17,293 nucleotides of DNA from Mobilitalea sp. (GCA_029974875.1 JARKQP010000492.1:1-17293); one strand, 5' to 3'; counted from the stretch's first letter, positions 6,730-14,567 are shown. The notes: generated by a model from the letters alone, not told the origin. Numbers and translations: made by a program.

Positions 6730-8271
6730 ATGAGCGATATCAAAGAAGCGGAAAGCACCAGACAGATCAAGGCGGGCGCAGTGCTGGGCTATATCACCAT
6801 CGGGATAAATCTTATGGCGGGACTGATCTATACACCCTGGATGATCAGGAGTCTGTGACAGGATAATTACGGCCTGTATACCCTTTCCGTCTCCCTCATT
6901 GGGATCCTTGTCATGGACTTTGGGCTGGGTGCGGCGGTTACCCGTTTTCTGTCCCTGTATAATTCTGAAAATAATGAGGAGGCAGTGAATAACCTTCTAG
7001 GCATTATCTATAAGCTGTTTTTTCTGCTGGATATTTTAATAGCAGTCGTGCTGACTGTCGTATATTTTCACATAGGGAGCATTTACCGGGAGCTTTCCCC
7101 GTTGGAAATCGATAAGCTTAAGGTTATCTTCGTCATTTCCTCCGTCTATAGCCTCCTATCCTTTCCCTTTGGCACCTTGAACGGGATCCTCACTGCCTAT
7201 GAGAAATTTGCGCAGCTAAAGGCCGCTGAGCTCTTCTATAAAATCCTGAATATGGGCTTTATCATTGGAGCATTAAGCCTTGGCTATGGCCTGTATACCC
7301 TGGTCTTTGTCAATGCAGTGACTGGAACTATAAATATCCTGGTAAAGTTCTTCCTTGTAAAAAAGACAACCCATATCAGGGTAAACTTCCGCTATAAAGG
7401 GGGAAAAGCCAATGCGGAGGTATTTAAGTTCTCCCTTTGGTCCACGGTGATTAATATAGCCCAGCGCTTTATATACAATATCATACCCAGCATACTCGCA
7501 ATCTATTGCGGCGCCATAAGCATATCCGTATTCAGCGCCTCCGCCACCATTGAGGGTATCGTATTCACCTTTGCCGCAGCCATCAACGGGCTGTTCCTGC
7601 CCAGGGTATCCCGGATCATTGGCAAGAAGGACAGGGATGAAAGCCTTCTTGCGCTGATGATTAAGGTGGGGAGGATCCAGCTCTTTCTGATTGGCTTGAT
7701 CTACACCGGCTTTTTGGCTGTCGGAAGGGATTTTATCGGGCTGTGGCTGGGCAATGGCTTTCAGAGGGCCTATATTTGCATCCTTCTTCTGATATTGCCA
7801 AGCATCTTTGAGCTTCCCCAGCACATTGCCAGCCTCACCGTCATTGCCGACGGAAAGGTTAAGCTCCAATCCGGTGTCTATGTTTTAATGGCTGTGATTA
7901 ACATTCTTTTGTCCGTTCTATTGACCAGGGAATTCCAGGAGGTAGGTGCAGCGGTATCCGTCTGCAGTGCTTATTTGTTCCGGACCGCTGCCATGAACGT
8001 AATCTATCACCGCAAGCTGAATATTAATGTATTCCGTTTTTTTAGGGAATGCTTTGGAAAGCTGGGAGGCTGCCTGCTATCCTCACTGCTTGCGGCAGCG
8101 CTTATAGCACTGCTGCCGGGAGGAAGCATCCTTTTATTTCTGGCAAAGGGCATGGCCATGGTTTTGATCTATCTGGCGCTGTTCTGGAAATTCGGGTTTA
8201 ACGGATATGAAAAGGAGCTGTTTTTGTCCATGTTTAAAAAGGGAATGAAGATTTTAAGAGTTAGAAAATAA
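6730..8271 (+). pseudogene. Wzx-type polysaccharide flippase interrupted by an in-frame TGA
   Basis: Read through its stop, this locus encodes a polytopic membrane protein of 513 codons, the usual size of MATE/Wzx-superfamily flippases that move lipid-linked repeat units outward. ATG 6730 follows a GGGGGGTGG ribosome binding site and begins MSDIKEAESTRQIKAGAVLG, then helix 1 and TPWMIRSL. Codon 43 is TGA (6856-6858), after which QDNYGLYTLSVSLIGIL continues in the same frame. Family members typically read 'RSxGQxxYGLY', so the simplest history is GGA to TGA. The downstream frame is intact to the TAA at 8271, with about a dozen membrane helices. Restarting at ATG 6913 would give a 452-residue protein lacking helix 1 and part of helix 2. 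It is probably non-functional unless there is readthrough, suppression or a sequencing error. Confidence 0.8.
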
Positions 8272-8322
8272 GTAGGGCCGGAAGGAAGCTGGAACATGGA
8301 ATGCCATATAAAATTTAATATT

Positions 8323-8339
8323 AGGGGGAATGGCCTATA
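8323..8339 (+). promoter_or_regulatory. Ribosome binding site paired with an ATA initiator
   Basis: AGGGGG (8323-8328) lies 8 bases before ATA (8337-8339), the codon directly preceding VTKLGIIILHYKNYG, a normal GT2 beginning. No ATG, GTG or TTG occurs in this frame between the upstream stop at 8322 and TTG 8364, which would already cut into the first beta strand. An ATG at 8330 is in a different frame and stops after 13 codons. The ribosome binding site thus points to a start that has become, or is, ATA. Confidence 0.6.
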
Positions 8340-9311
8340 GTTACCAAATTAGGTATTATCATATTGCATTATAAAAATTATGGGGAGACCATAGCCTGTG
8401 TTAACAGTGCTTTAAAGCAGCAGGGGGATGGCTATGAAATTGTGGTAGTGGACAATGGTTCTAATGATGGTTCCTTTGAGATACTGAGACAGCATTTTAG
8501 AAAAGTACCCCATGTTACCTTGAAGAAGCTTAAGAAGAACCTTGGCTTTGCGAGGGGGAACAATGCGGGCATCCGTTATGCAAGGACACATCTTGGCGCG
8601 GAACATTGCTTTGTCTGCAACAATGATGTGGTCTTTGGCGCTAACCTTTTTCAGGAGCTGCTGGCTGCCGCGGGGAAGGGCATTGGCGTAATATCCCCCT
8701 TCGTCCTTGATGCGGAGAACAATCCCCAGCCTCTATCGGTTGATACCAACAACCCATACGGTATAATTGCCTTTACCTGGTTCTATGTCCTCTATAAGAG
8801 CCTGCCGGATAGCTTTTTGAAGGATTTGCTGCCATTTTTCCAAAGGAACCTTTTCAGGCCGTCCTGGAAGCTGGTCAAGGTGGTTTATGAGCTTTCTATC
8901 CTTGTTTTGGATAAATATGGGCATTTAGGAAAGAAAGGAAAGGGAGGACCAATAAGCTCCGGGCCAAAAGACTCCGGTTTTAAAAGCTCTGGAGGGGAGG
9001 AAGGGGACTTCTACCAGATACAGGGCTGTGCCTTTTTGCTGACAAAGGAATACTTCCGGTTTTATGATCAATTGTATCCAAAGACCTTTCTGTACGGGGA
9101 AGAGCTGAACCTGGCGCTATACCTTAAAAAGGCGGGACTTAGGGCAATTGTGGCTGACACCTCCCCGGTAATCCATAAGGGGAAGCAGTCCTCCAAGGAA
9201 CTTGTCCAAAAGGAGGGAGAGAAAAAGAGGCTGATGCATGCGAGGCATAGCCTGCTCCGATCCCTTCCTGTAATATTTTTAAGCCCAAGCGGAATAAAAA
9301 AGCTTTTTTAG
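8337..9311 (+). CDS. Glycosyltransferase family 2 (rhamnosyltransferase-like), with ATA start
   Basis: This enzyme has a GT-A fold. Counting the ATA codon as residue 1 it has 324 residues. Motifs in order: GIIILHYKNYGET (6-18), VVVDNGSNDGSFEIL (36-50), LGFARGNNAGIRYA (69-82), and CNNDV (94-98) in the place of the metal-binding DXD. Later FLYGEELNLALYLKKAGL matches the acidic acceptor/catalytic segment of WbbL/RfbF-type rhamnosyl and related transferases. A low-complexity insert (GHLGKKGKGGPISSG..., codons in 8930-9005) contains three 5-residue repeats and looks like an expansion in a loop. The gene closes the polysaccharide operon, 65 bases after the flippase. Initiation at ATA would be inefficient; TTG 8364 would lose nine residues, including most of the first strand. 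The family is sure, the expression level doubtful. Confidence 0.82.
   Translation: MVTKLGIIILHYKNYGETIACVNSALKQQGDGYEIVVVDNGSNDGSFEILRQHFRKVPHVTLKKLKKNLGFARGNNAGIRYARTHLGAEHCFVCNNDVVFGANLFQELLAAAGKGIGVISPFVLDAENNPQPLSVDTNNPYGIIAFTWFYVLYKSLPDSFLKDLLPFFQRNLFRPSWKLVKVVYELSILVLDKYGHLGKKGKGGPISSGPKDSGFKSSGGEEGDFYQIQGCAFLLTKEYFRFYDQLYPKTFLYGEELNLALYLKKAGLRAIVADTSPVIHKGKQSSKELVQKEGEKKRLMHARHSLLRSLPVIFLSPSGIKKLF
8952..8996 (+). repeat. 15-bp x 3 in-frame repeat inside the GT2 gene
   Basis: Three successive 15-base units encode ISSGP, KDSGF and KSSGG, with a shared xxSGx pattern. They sit in a Gly/Lys/Ser-rich loop between the two halves of the transferase. Because the unit length is a multiple of three, gain or loss of a unit would keep the frame. 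Confidence 0.6.
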
Positions 9312-9395
9312 GGAGAGCTACAATGCAGGGAGAGCTACAATGCAGGGAGAGCTACAATGCATGGAAAGTTACAATGCAGGAAGGACCACAAGACA
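9311..9395 (+). repeat. 17-bp tandem repeat after the last polysaccharide gene
   Basis: Three identical units (GGGAGAGCTACAATGCA) at 9311-9327, 9328-9344 and 9345-9361 are followed by a diverged fourth (9362-9378) and a more degenerate fifth (9379-9395). A possible sixth remnant follows to about 9414. The first unit overlaps the last base of the TAG stop. The identity of the first three units suggests recent amplification. No reading frame with a start signal runs through it. Confidence 0.9.
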
Positions 9396-9461
9396 GCAGG
9401 AAAAAGCTAAAATGTGGGATGGATAGACTTTTTAAAGACATATAGAATTTCTTATAACCAA

Positions 9462-9502
9462 GGGGGTATCCCAACAGTCGCGAGGTGACCAGGGATACCC
9501 TC
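9462..9502. terminator. Large inverted repeat at the convergent junction (possible bidirectional terminator)
   Basis: Arms 9462-9472 and 9492-9502 pair over 11 positions (core GGGTATCCC / GGGATACCC, plus one G-T and one G-C pair) around a 19-base loop. It lies between the end of the + strand polysaccharide operon and the end of the minus-strand feoB, where a terminator for both would be expected. Neither side carries a convincing T-run, so intrinsic termination is uncertain; an mRNA 3'-end stabiliser or protein site are alternatives. Confidence 0.45.
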
Positions 9503-9530
9503 CTGTTATAGGATGAAGATTTCAGTAGTA

Positions 9531-11678
9531 TTAAACCAAGCCAAATAGCCGTACTGTATTTGCTATGATAAAGCAGATAAGGATGCCCGACAGGGTTGGT
9601 ATCAGAAAGGAAACAGCGGTCCACTTCCAGCTGCCGGATTCCTTCTTTATGGTCAGGCAGGTAGTGCCGCAGGGCCAATGCATCAGGGAAAACAGCATGG
9701 TGCATACGGCTGTGAGCCAGGTCCAGCCATGGGAAACCAACAGCTGCCTTAACTGTGACAGGTCATCTAATTCCATCATACTCCCCGCAGCCATATAGCT
9801 CATGATGATGATGGGCACAACAATCTCATTGGCCGGAAAGCCGAGGATGAAGGCCATGAGGATATAACCGTCCAGCCCGATCAGCCTGGCGAAAGGATCC
9901 AGAAAAGTAGCACAATGGGACAGCAGGCTAAGATCCCCTACCCGGAGATTGGCCATAAGCCAGAGGATGGCTCCGGCAGGTGCGGCAACGATGATTGCAC
10001 GCATGAGGACGAACAGGGTCCTGTCAAAAATGGATCTGACAATGACCTTTCCAACCTGGGGTCTGCGGTAGGGAGGGAGCTCCAGGGTAAAGGAGGAGGG
10101 AAGTCCCTTTAGGATGGTCTTGGACAGTAATTTAGAGATCAGCAGGGTCATTATTACACCCAATACGATGACCCCGGTCAGCATCAACGCAGATAGCACG
10201 GACTGAAATGCCCCGGCAGCGGTTCCTATAAAGAACATGGTTATAATGGCAATGAGGGTGGGGAACCGTCCATTGCAGGGTACAAAATTATTGGTTATCA
10301 TTGCAATCAGCTTTTCCCTGGGAGAGTCTATGATACGGCATCCGATAATACCGGCAGCATTGCAGCCAAAGCCCATACACATAGTAAGAGCCTGCTTTCC
10401 ATGGGCGCACGCCTTCTTAAAATAGTTATCCAGATTAAAGGCTACTCTGGGCAGGTATCCCAGATCCTCCAAAAGGGTAAAGAGAGGAAAGAATATGGCC
10501 ATGGGTGGAAGCATGACAGAAATAACCCAGGCCAGGGTACGGAAGATACCCGTAACAAACAGTCCGTGTATCCAGGAAGGAATTCCGGCCCATTGGCAAA
10601 ATACCGTAAGGCGGCTTTCTATCCAGAAAAGAAAATCGGTAAGCATAGCGGAAGGATAATTTGCCCCTGCAATTGTCAGCCAGAATATGACACCCAGAAG
10701 ACCTATCATAAGAGGGATCCCAAAAAGCTTCGAGGTCAGGATCCGGTCGATGCTCCGGTCCATCCGGTTGTATTCCTCCTTCATATAAGTAACAACCTGT
10801 TTTGCGATGCTGTCGGCGGTAGTGACGATTTGGGACACGAGCCTGTCGCCCAGGTGCTCCTGGTCAATGCCGGCTTCCTCTAATATGGCCTTTGCTTCCT
10901 CCAGCTTAGATAAAATACTTTCGGAGGACATAAGGTCAAGCTCCAGGTATTTGTTTAGCGCAGAGATTATGGTGTTGTCCCCGTCTAACAGCTTTAAGGT
11001 AACCCAGCGGCTGTTAAGCCTATTCACCAGAAGCTGTTTTACGGAAGGCTCCAGCAGGGTAATTGCCTCCTCAATTGCGTCCTCATAGGTGATGTTCATG
11101 GGATGGTTCCTTTTTGTACTATTCGTAACATCATATACTGCATCCATAAGGGCAGTAAGTCCCTGGTTGCTCCTTGCACTGGTTCCGATGACCGGAACCC
11201 CCAGCAGGCCGGAGAGCTGAGGCAGGTTAATATTAATCTTTTTCTTCTTTGCTTCATCCAGCAGATTGACGCAGACCACTACCTCCGGTGTTATTTCAAG
11301 GGTTTGCAGCACCAGGTTTAAGTTCCGTTCCAGACAGGTCGCATCTGTTACGATTACTGTGGTATCAGGATTTCCAAAGCAAATAAAATCCCGGGCAATT
11401 TCTTCTTCCTCTGAATTGGACATAAGGGAATAAGTACCCGGTATGTCTACCAGGATAAAATCAGTGTCCCTGTGCCGGCATTTTCCCTGGGCATTAGCTA
11501 CTGTCTTGCCGGGCCAGTTGCCGGTGTGTTGGTTCATGCCTGTCAGGCCGTTAAATACAGTACTTTTTCCTACATTGGGATTACCGCCAAGTGCTATTAC
11601 CTTTTCCTCAAAGGTATGCTCCAGCTTAAGTTCATTCCCTAAAATGCCAGCTCCTGTAGATTGGCTAGTCAGCCCCAT
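9531..11678 (-). CDS. feoB: Ferrous iron transporter FeoB
   Basis: This 715-residue membrane GTPase takes up Fe2+. The N-terminal G domain shows G1 GNPNVGKST (32-40), a G2 threonine near 59 (GKTVAN), G3 DIPG (78-81), G4 NLLD (138-141) and G5 TSARSNQG. A helical linker with a basic Asp/Arg-rich stretch (NRMDRSIDRIL) leads into the membrane core. The first Gate segment reads MGFGCNAAGIIGCRIIDSPRE, followed by NNFVPCNGRFPTL; these cysteine-bearing motifs are usual in clostridial FeoB and differ from the Escherichia coli type. The C-terminal half repeats the Gate fold (GFPANEIVVPII). ATG 11678 has a perfect AGGAGG (plus-strand 11691-11696) 12 bases upstream. It lies downstream of feoA (94-base gap), presumably one transcript. 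No FeoC is visible. Confidence 0.97.
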   Translation of the reverse strand: MGLTSQSTGAGILGNELKLEHTFEEKVIALGGNPNVGKSTVFNGLTGMNQHTGNWPGKTVANAQGKCRHRDTDFILVDIPGTYSLMSNSEEEEIARDFICFGNPDTTVIVTDATCLERNLNLVLQTLEITPEVVVCVNLLDEAKKKKININLPQLSGLLGVPVIGTSARSNQGLTALMDAVYDVTNSTKRNHPMNITYEDAIEEAITLLEPSVKQLLVNRLNSRWVTLKLLDGDNTIISALNKYLELDLMSSESILSKLEEAKAILEEAGIDQEHLGDRLVSQIVTTADSIAKQVVTYMKEEYNRMDRSIDRILTSKLFGIPLMIGLLGVIFWLTIAGANYPSAMLTDFLFWIESRLTVFCQWAGIPSWIHGLFVTGIFRTLAWVISVMLPPMAIFFPLFTLLEDLGYLPRVAFNLDNYFKKACAHGKQALTMCMGFGCNAAGIIGCRIIDSPREKLIAMITNNFVPCNGRFPTLIAIITMFFIGTAAGAFQSVLSALMLTGVIVLGVIMTLLISKLLSKTILKGLPSSFTLELPPYRRPQVGKVIVRSIFDRTLFVLMRAIIVAAPAGAILWLMANLRVGDLSLLSHCATFLDPFARLIGLDGYILMAFILGFPANEIVVPIIIMSYMAAGSMMELDDLSQLRQLLVSHGWTWLTAVCTMLFSLMHWPCGTTCLTIKKESGSWKWTAVSFLIPTLSGILICFIIANTVRLFGLV

Positions 11679-11772
11679 TTTTTTTACTTACCTCCTGCTA
11701 TAAAATTAAAAAGGATGGAATATATGGACCATGGGCAGCCAGAGGCGCCCATGGATATATTTCGAAAGCTGC

Positions 11773-12012
11773 CTATAAAACCTCAACCAGAATTTTCGAG
11801 GATTCTTCTGTGCGCAGTGCGATGACCGCGCCCCTGATCTGGTATGCTACCGGGTCTCCGGAAGGGCTTTTTTGCAGCGCTTCAACCTCGGTATCAGAAA
11901 TTAAACCGAGATCCAGCAGCCTTCTGCGGCTGATACCCTTTGAGGTAAGGCTTTTAACCCTTGCTTTTTTGCCTATCGGCAACCGGCTTAGCGGAATCAG
12001 AAATTCCTTCAT
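11773..12012 (-). CDS. feoA: FeoA domain protein
   Basis: This small 79-residue cytoplasmic SH3-like protein partners with FeoB in Fe2+ uptake. The sequence begins MKEFLIPLSRLPIGKKARVKS and keeps the family core SRRRLLDLGLISDTEVEALQKSP followed by DPVAYQIRGAVIALR and a terminal VEVL. Its length and order match stand-alone FeoA. The ribosome binding site GGGAGG lies 6 bases before the start. It is first in the minus-strand feoA-feoB operon, and its upstream region carries an inverted repeat that may be an iron-responsive operator. Confidence 0.95.
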   Translation of the reverse strand: MKEFLIPLSRLPIGKKARVKSLTSKGISRRRLLDLGLISDTEVEALQKSPSGDPVAYQIRGAVIALRTEESSKILVEVL

Positions 12013-12034
12013 TATAACCTCCCATATAAACTCG

Positions 12035-12066
12035 CGATAACTTATTTTTCTTTCGTTAAGTTAGCG
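12035..12066 (-). promoter_or_regulatory. Inverted repeat upstream of feoA, candidate operator or 5'-UTR hairpin
   Basis: Arms 12035-12044 and 12057-12066 (core TAACTTA / TAAGTTA, flanked by matching CG) pair at 9 of 10 positions with a 12-base spacer. It starts 23 bases before the feoA start codon. Further GTTAG/GTTAA-like motifs follow upstream (12081-12094) in an AT-rich region that probably holds the promoter, although I see no clear -35/-10 pair. Iron-dependent repressors (Fur or DtxR family) commonly act here; the arms are not a standard Fur box and only loosely resemble a DtxR site. This is inference from position. Confidence 0.4.
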
Positions 12067-12206
12067 GCGTTTAAAAATTTTAACCTACACTAACAAAAAT
12101 ATGTAGTAAAAATAAAAGTGTTACGCAGATTGATGGGGCAGCAAAAATTATTATATGGATGGGTAAAAGGACAGCAGAATAATTGCAGATTTTATGTCGA
12201 TTTTAG

Positions 12207-12235
12207 TTGAATTCCGGCAGAAAGACATGTAAAAT
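12207..12235 (+). promoter_or_regulatory. Sigma-A-like promoter upstream of the 9-bp repeats
   Basis: TTGAAT (12207-12212) and TAAAAT (12230-12235) are separated by exactly 17 bases. Transcription would start near 12242, immediately before the 9-bp repeat array, and run into the chemoreceptor gene with a leader of about 225 bases. A partial Spo0A-like TGTCGAT lies just upstream (about 12195-12201). Confidence 0.5.
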
Positions 12236-12251
12236 ATGCTAAAGCAGTAAA

Positions 12252-12359
12252 GGTATGGTAAGCGTGGCAAATATGGTAAGTATAGCAAATATGGCAAGCA
12301 TAGCGAGTAAGGCAAGCGTAGCAAGTACGGCAGGCATGGTAAGTATGATAGGGGTGGCC
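12252..12359 (+). repeat. 9-bp degenerate tandem repeat, about 12 units
   Basis: Units of nine bases with a consensus near AGYATGGCA run from 12252 to 12359, possibly with one or two decayed units before. On the + strand an unpunctuated frame from ATG 12255 to a TAG near 12369 would encode a Ser/Ala/Met-rich 38-residue peptide. On the minus strand the same units read as Leu-Pro-Tyr triplets. Neither frame has a usable ribosome binding site, so I treat it as non-coding. It lies in the 455-base intergenic region between feoA and the chemoreceptor gene, which otherwise holds the regulatory sites listed and AT-rich sequence. Confidence 0.8.
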
Positions 12360-12415
12360 GGCCAAGAATAGGGATGGATGGTATTATTTCTTCCGATATA
12401 TGAGTTCCGGGGACT

Positions 12416-12445
12416 TTGACATAATAAGGAAGGTTATGATAAATA
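12416..12445 (+). promoter_or_regulatory. Possible proximal promoter of the chemoreceptor gene
   Basis: A perfect -35 TTGACA (12416-12421) is followed after 17-18 bases by ATAAAT/TAAATA (12439-12445), a weak -10. It lies 23-52 bases before the gene start. CCGATAT at 12393-12399 matches the -10 of sigma-D/FliA motility promoters but lacks a TAAA-type -35 at the expected distance. Either could be used. Confidence 0.35.
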
Positions 12446-12467
12446 TTAAACAAAGGAAGGATAGAAG

Positions 12468-14534
12468 ATGAAAGGGAGTAAAACGAAAGGGAGTAACGGG
12501 AAGAAAAAGAAAATAGGCTTGATAAGGAGGAGCATGAAGGCAAGGATTGTACTCATCTACCTCCTTGTGAATTATGTCGTATTGGCGACCAGCTTTGGAG
12601 CAATCAACATCTTAGCCAGCCGGAGCTTTACCGCAGACAGCAATATGATTTATACCACTCTTTCCGAAAAAAGTGTGGCAGAAATCGATGGCTGGCTGAT
12701 GGCACAGGGGCAGATCGTATTTGAGGTAGTGGACAGTATTATCAGTCAGGGGGAGCTTGATAAAAACAGGATATTGTCTTATCTGCAGCAAAAGATGGAA
12801 TCTAATCCCTACACTACGGATGTTTATATGGGCTTTGCCGATAAAAGCTTCCTGGATGGTTCCGGATGGCAGCCGGATGCTGATTATGACTGCACCACAA
12901 GGGGCTGGTACCAAGGAGCTGTATCGGCGGACGGATTGTATTATGGTTCGCCCTATTTTGATTTGGCTACGAAGCAGATGGTTATTTTCATCTCACGGCC
13001 TGTTGTCCTGGATGGGAAGCTGGTCGGTGTTGTAAGCATGGATGTTAACTTAAACACCCTGAATGAGATTTTACAAAACACCATAGAGGTAAAGGACAGC
13101 TATGCTTTTTTGGTGGACAGCCAGGACAATGTGATTATGCATATTGAGCCGGAGTACGTTCCGCAGGAGGATAAGGTTACAAACCTTAAGGATATCCTTC
13201 CGGTAAGCAGTGAAAAGCTCCAAAAGAGCGTGGAAAAAGGAGAGCTGGTAAAGGTAAAGGATTATGACGGAGCTGCAAGACAGTTTGCCTTAACAACTAT
13301 AAAGACAACGGGGTGGAAATTTGGAATAGCAATTTCAGATATAGTATTTACAAAATCCTCAAGAGAGATGGCGGTTCTATTTGTTGTCCTGCTGATCATT
13401 GAGTTGGTGTTTACTTCCCTGGTATCCCTGTGGACGGGAGGAATGATATCCAGACCGATTGTTGCATTGACCGCTGTAATCAAGAAGCAGGCGGAGCTGG
13501 ATTTCAGGGATGACGCTAAGGTCGGATACCTGAACTACAAAAAGAGGAAGGATGAAATTGGGGTTATGACAAACTCCCTCGAATCCATGGGAGAGCATGT
13601 GAGAAGCCTGCTGGTGGCAACGACAGAGGTAGTGGAGCAGGTAAGTACAACGGCGGAGGAGCTGTCAGCTACCTCAAAGCAATCCTCTACTGCAGCCCAG
13701 GAGGTGGCACAGACCATCTATGAGATTGCGAGGGGAGCCGCGGAGCAGGCTGCCAGCACGGAGTCAAGCACACGCAGCCTGATGGAGCTGGGAGAAATCA
13801 TTGACGAGGACAAGGCGAGCATTGGGAAGCTCCTGGGAGAGCATGAGCATGTGGAGACCTTAGTCGGCAGGGGATTAAAGACCGTTAACACCCTGACGGA
13901 GAAATCAAAGGCAAACAGTGAGGCGATTGGGATTGTTGACCAAAGTATGCAAAAGACCTACACTAGCTCGGAAAAAATCAGTGAAGCAAGCAACTTTATC
14001 TCCTCAGTTGCTTCCCAGACAAACCTGTTAGCCTTAAATGCAGCAATCGAAGCGGCGCGGGCAGGAGAGCAGGGAAAGGGCTTTGCCGTCGTAGCCTCGG
14101 AGATCGGGAAGCTGGCGGAGCAATCCGCGAAATCCTCAGCGGATATTAATGAAATATTGCATACTCTGCTGGAGGATATGAGCACTGCCGTGGATAAAAT
14201 GAAGGAGGCAGAGCGTATTGGCCAGGAGCAGTCGGAAAATGTGGACCTGACGGAGAGAAGCTTCCATGAAATTGCGGCGGCCATCGATAACGCGAAGAAG
14301 GCAGTCCAGGGGCTGGCCCAGTCCAGTAACATGATAAAGGAAAGAAAGGATGAGGTATTTGACACGGTCCAGAACCTGTCCGCCATAGCAGAAGAAAACG
14401 CTGCATCCTCCCAGGAGGCTTCCGCTTCTACCCAGGAGGAGACCGCCTCCATGGAGGAAATTGCTAATCTAAGCAGTAATCTGGCAAGCATTACGATGGA
14501 GCTGCAGGGGATGGTAAGCAGATTCAAGGTATAA
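12468..14534 (+). CDS. Methyl-accepting chemotaxis protein with dCache sensor domain (probable amino-acid receptor)
   Basis: This 688-residue transmembrane chemoreceptor has a basic cytoplasmic N-terminus, helix 1 (about 26-50), an extracellular dCache domain (about 55-298), helix 2 (302-321), a HAMP region (about 322-385) and a cytoplasmic signalling domain. The signalling hairpin is recognisable at [20 protein letters not shown] (524-543), with EIGKLAEQS after it. In the sensor, Tyr140, Arg145, Trp147, Tyr148, Tyr163, Asp165 and Asp192 occur with the spacing described for amino-acid-binding dCache_1 domains, so an amino acid ligand is likely. The C-terminus ends SRFKV with no CheR-docking pentapeptide. 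A strong AAGGAAGG ribosome binding site precedes ATG 12468. It would couple the ligand to CheA/CheW; those genes are not in view. Confidence 0.95.
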   Translation: MKGSKTKGSNGKKKKIGLIRRSMKARIVLIYLLVNYVVLATSFGAINILASRSFTADSNMIYTTLSEKSVAEIDGWLMAQGQIVFEVVDSIISQGELDKNRILSYLQQKMESNPYTTDVYMGFADKSFLDGSGWQPDADYDCTTRGWYQGAVSADGLYYGSPYFDLATKQMVIFISRPVVLDGKLVGVVSMDVNLNTLNEILQNTIEVKDSYAFLVDSQDNVIMHIEPEYVPQEDKVTNLKDILPVSSEKLQKSVEKGELVKVKDYDGAARQFALTTIKTTGWKFGIAISDIVFTKSSREMAVLFVVLLIIELVFTSLVSLWTGGMISRPIVALTAVIKKQAELDFRDDAKVGYLNYKKRKDEIGVMTNSLESMGEHVRSLLVATTEVVEQVSTTAEELSATSKQSSTAAQEVAQTIYEIARGAAEQAASTESSTRSLMELGEIIDEDKASIGKLLGEHEHVETLVGRGLKTVNTLTEKSKANSEAIGIVDQSMQKTYTSSEKISEASNFISSVASQTNLLALNAAIEAARAGEQGKGFAVVASEIGKLAEQSAKSSADINEILHTLLEDMSTAVDKMKEAERIGQEQSENVDLTERSFHEIAAAIDNAKKAVQGLAQSSNMIKERKDEVFDTVQNLSAIAEENAASSQEASASTQEETASMEEIANLSSNLASITMELQGMVSRFKV

Positions 14535-14567
14535 TGGGCAAGCTGTACCAATCCATGAAAAATAGCG

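Noticed and set aside
6856..6890. TGA in the flippase as a selenocysteine codon
   Set aside because: A weak ACAGG/CCTGT stem follows, but it is only 5 bp with a loop unlike a bacterial SECIS, and the family has glycine, not cysteine, at this place. A nonsense mutation is simpler.
7273..7869. 198-codon minus-strand ORF
   Set aside because: It lies wholly opposite the flippase, has no ribosome binding site and resembles no family; it is a shadow of the coding strand.
10401..10883. 160-codon plus-strand ORF
   Set aside because: It is antisense to feoB, with no start signals and no recognisable domain.
12255..12371. Plus-strand 38-codon ORF within the 9-bp repeats as a gene
   Set aside because: The only purine-rich stretch is one base from the ATG and the peptide is pure repeat translation; kept only as a possibility in the findings.
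12151..12543. Minus-strand 130-codon ORF with Leu-Pro-Tyr repeats
   Set aside because: It begins inside the chemoreceptor gene, has no ribosome binding site, and its composition comes entirely from the 9-bp repeat array.
13958..14551. 197-codon minus-strand ORF
   Set aside because: It is antisense to the signalling domain of the chemoreceptor; its Ser/Ala composition mirrors that gene.
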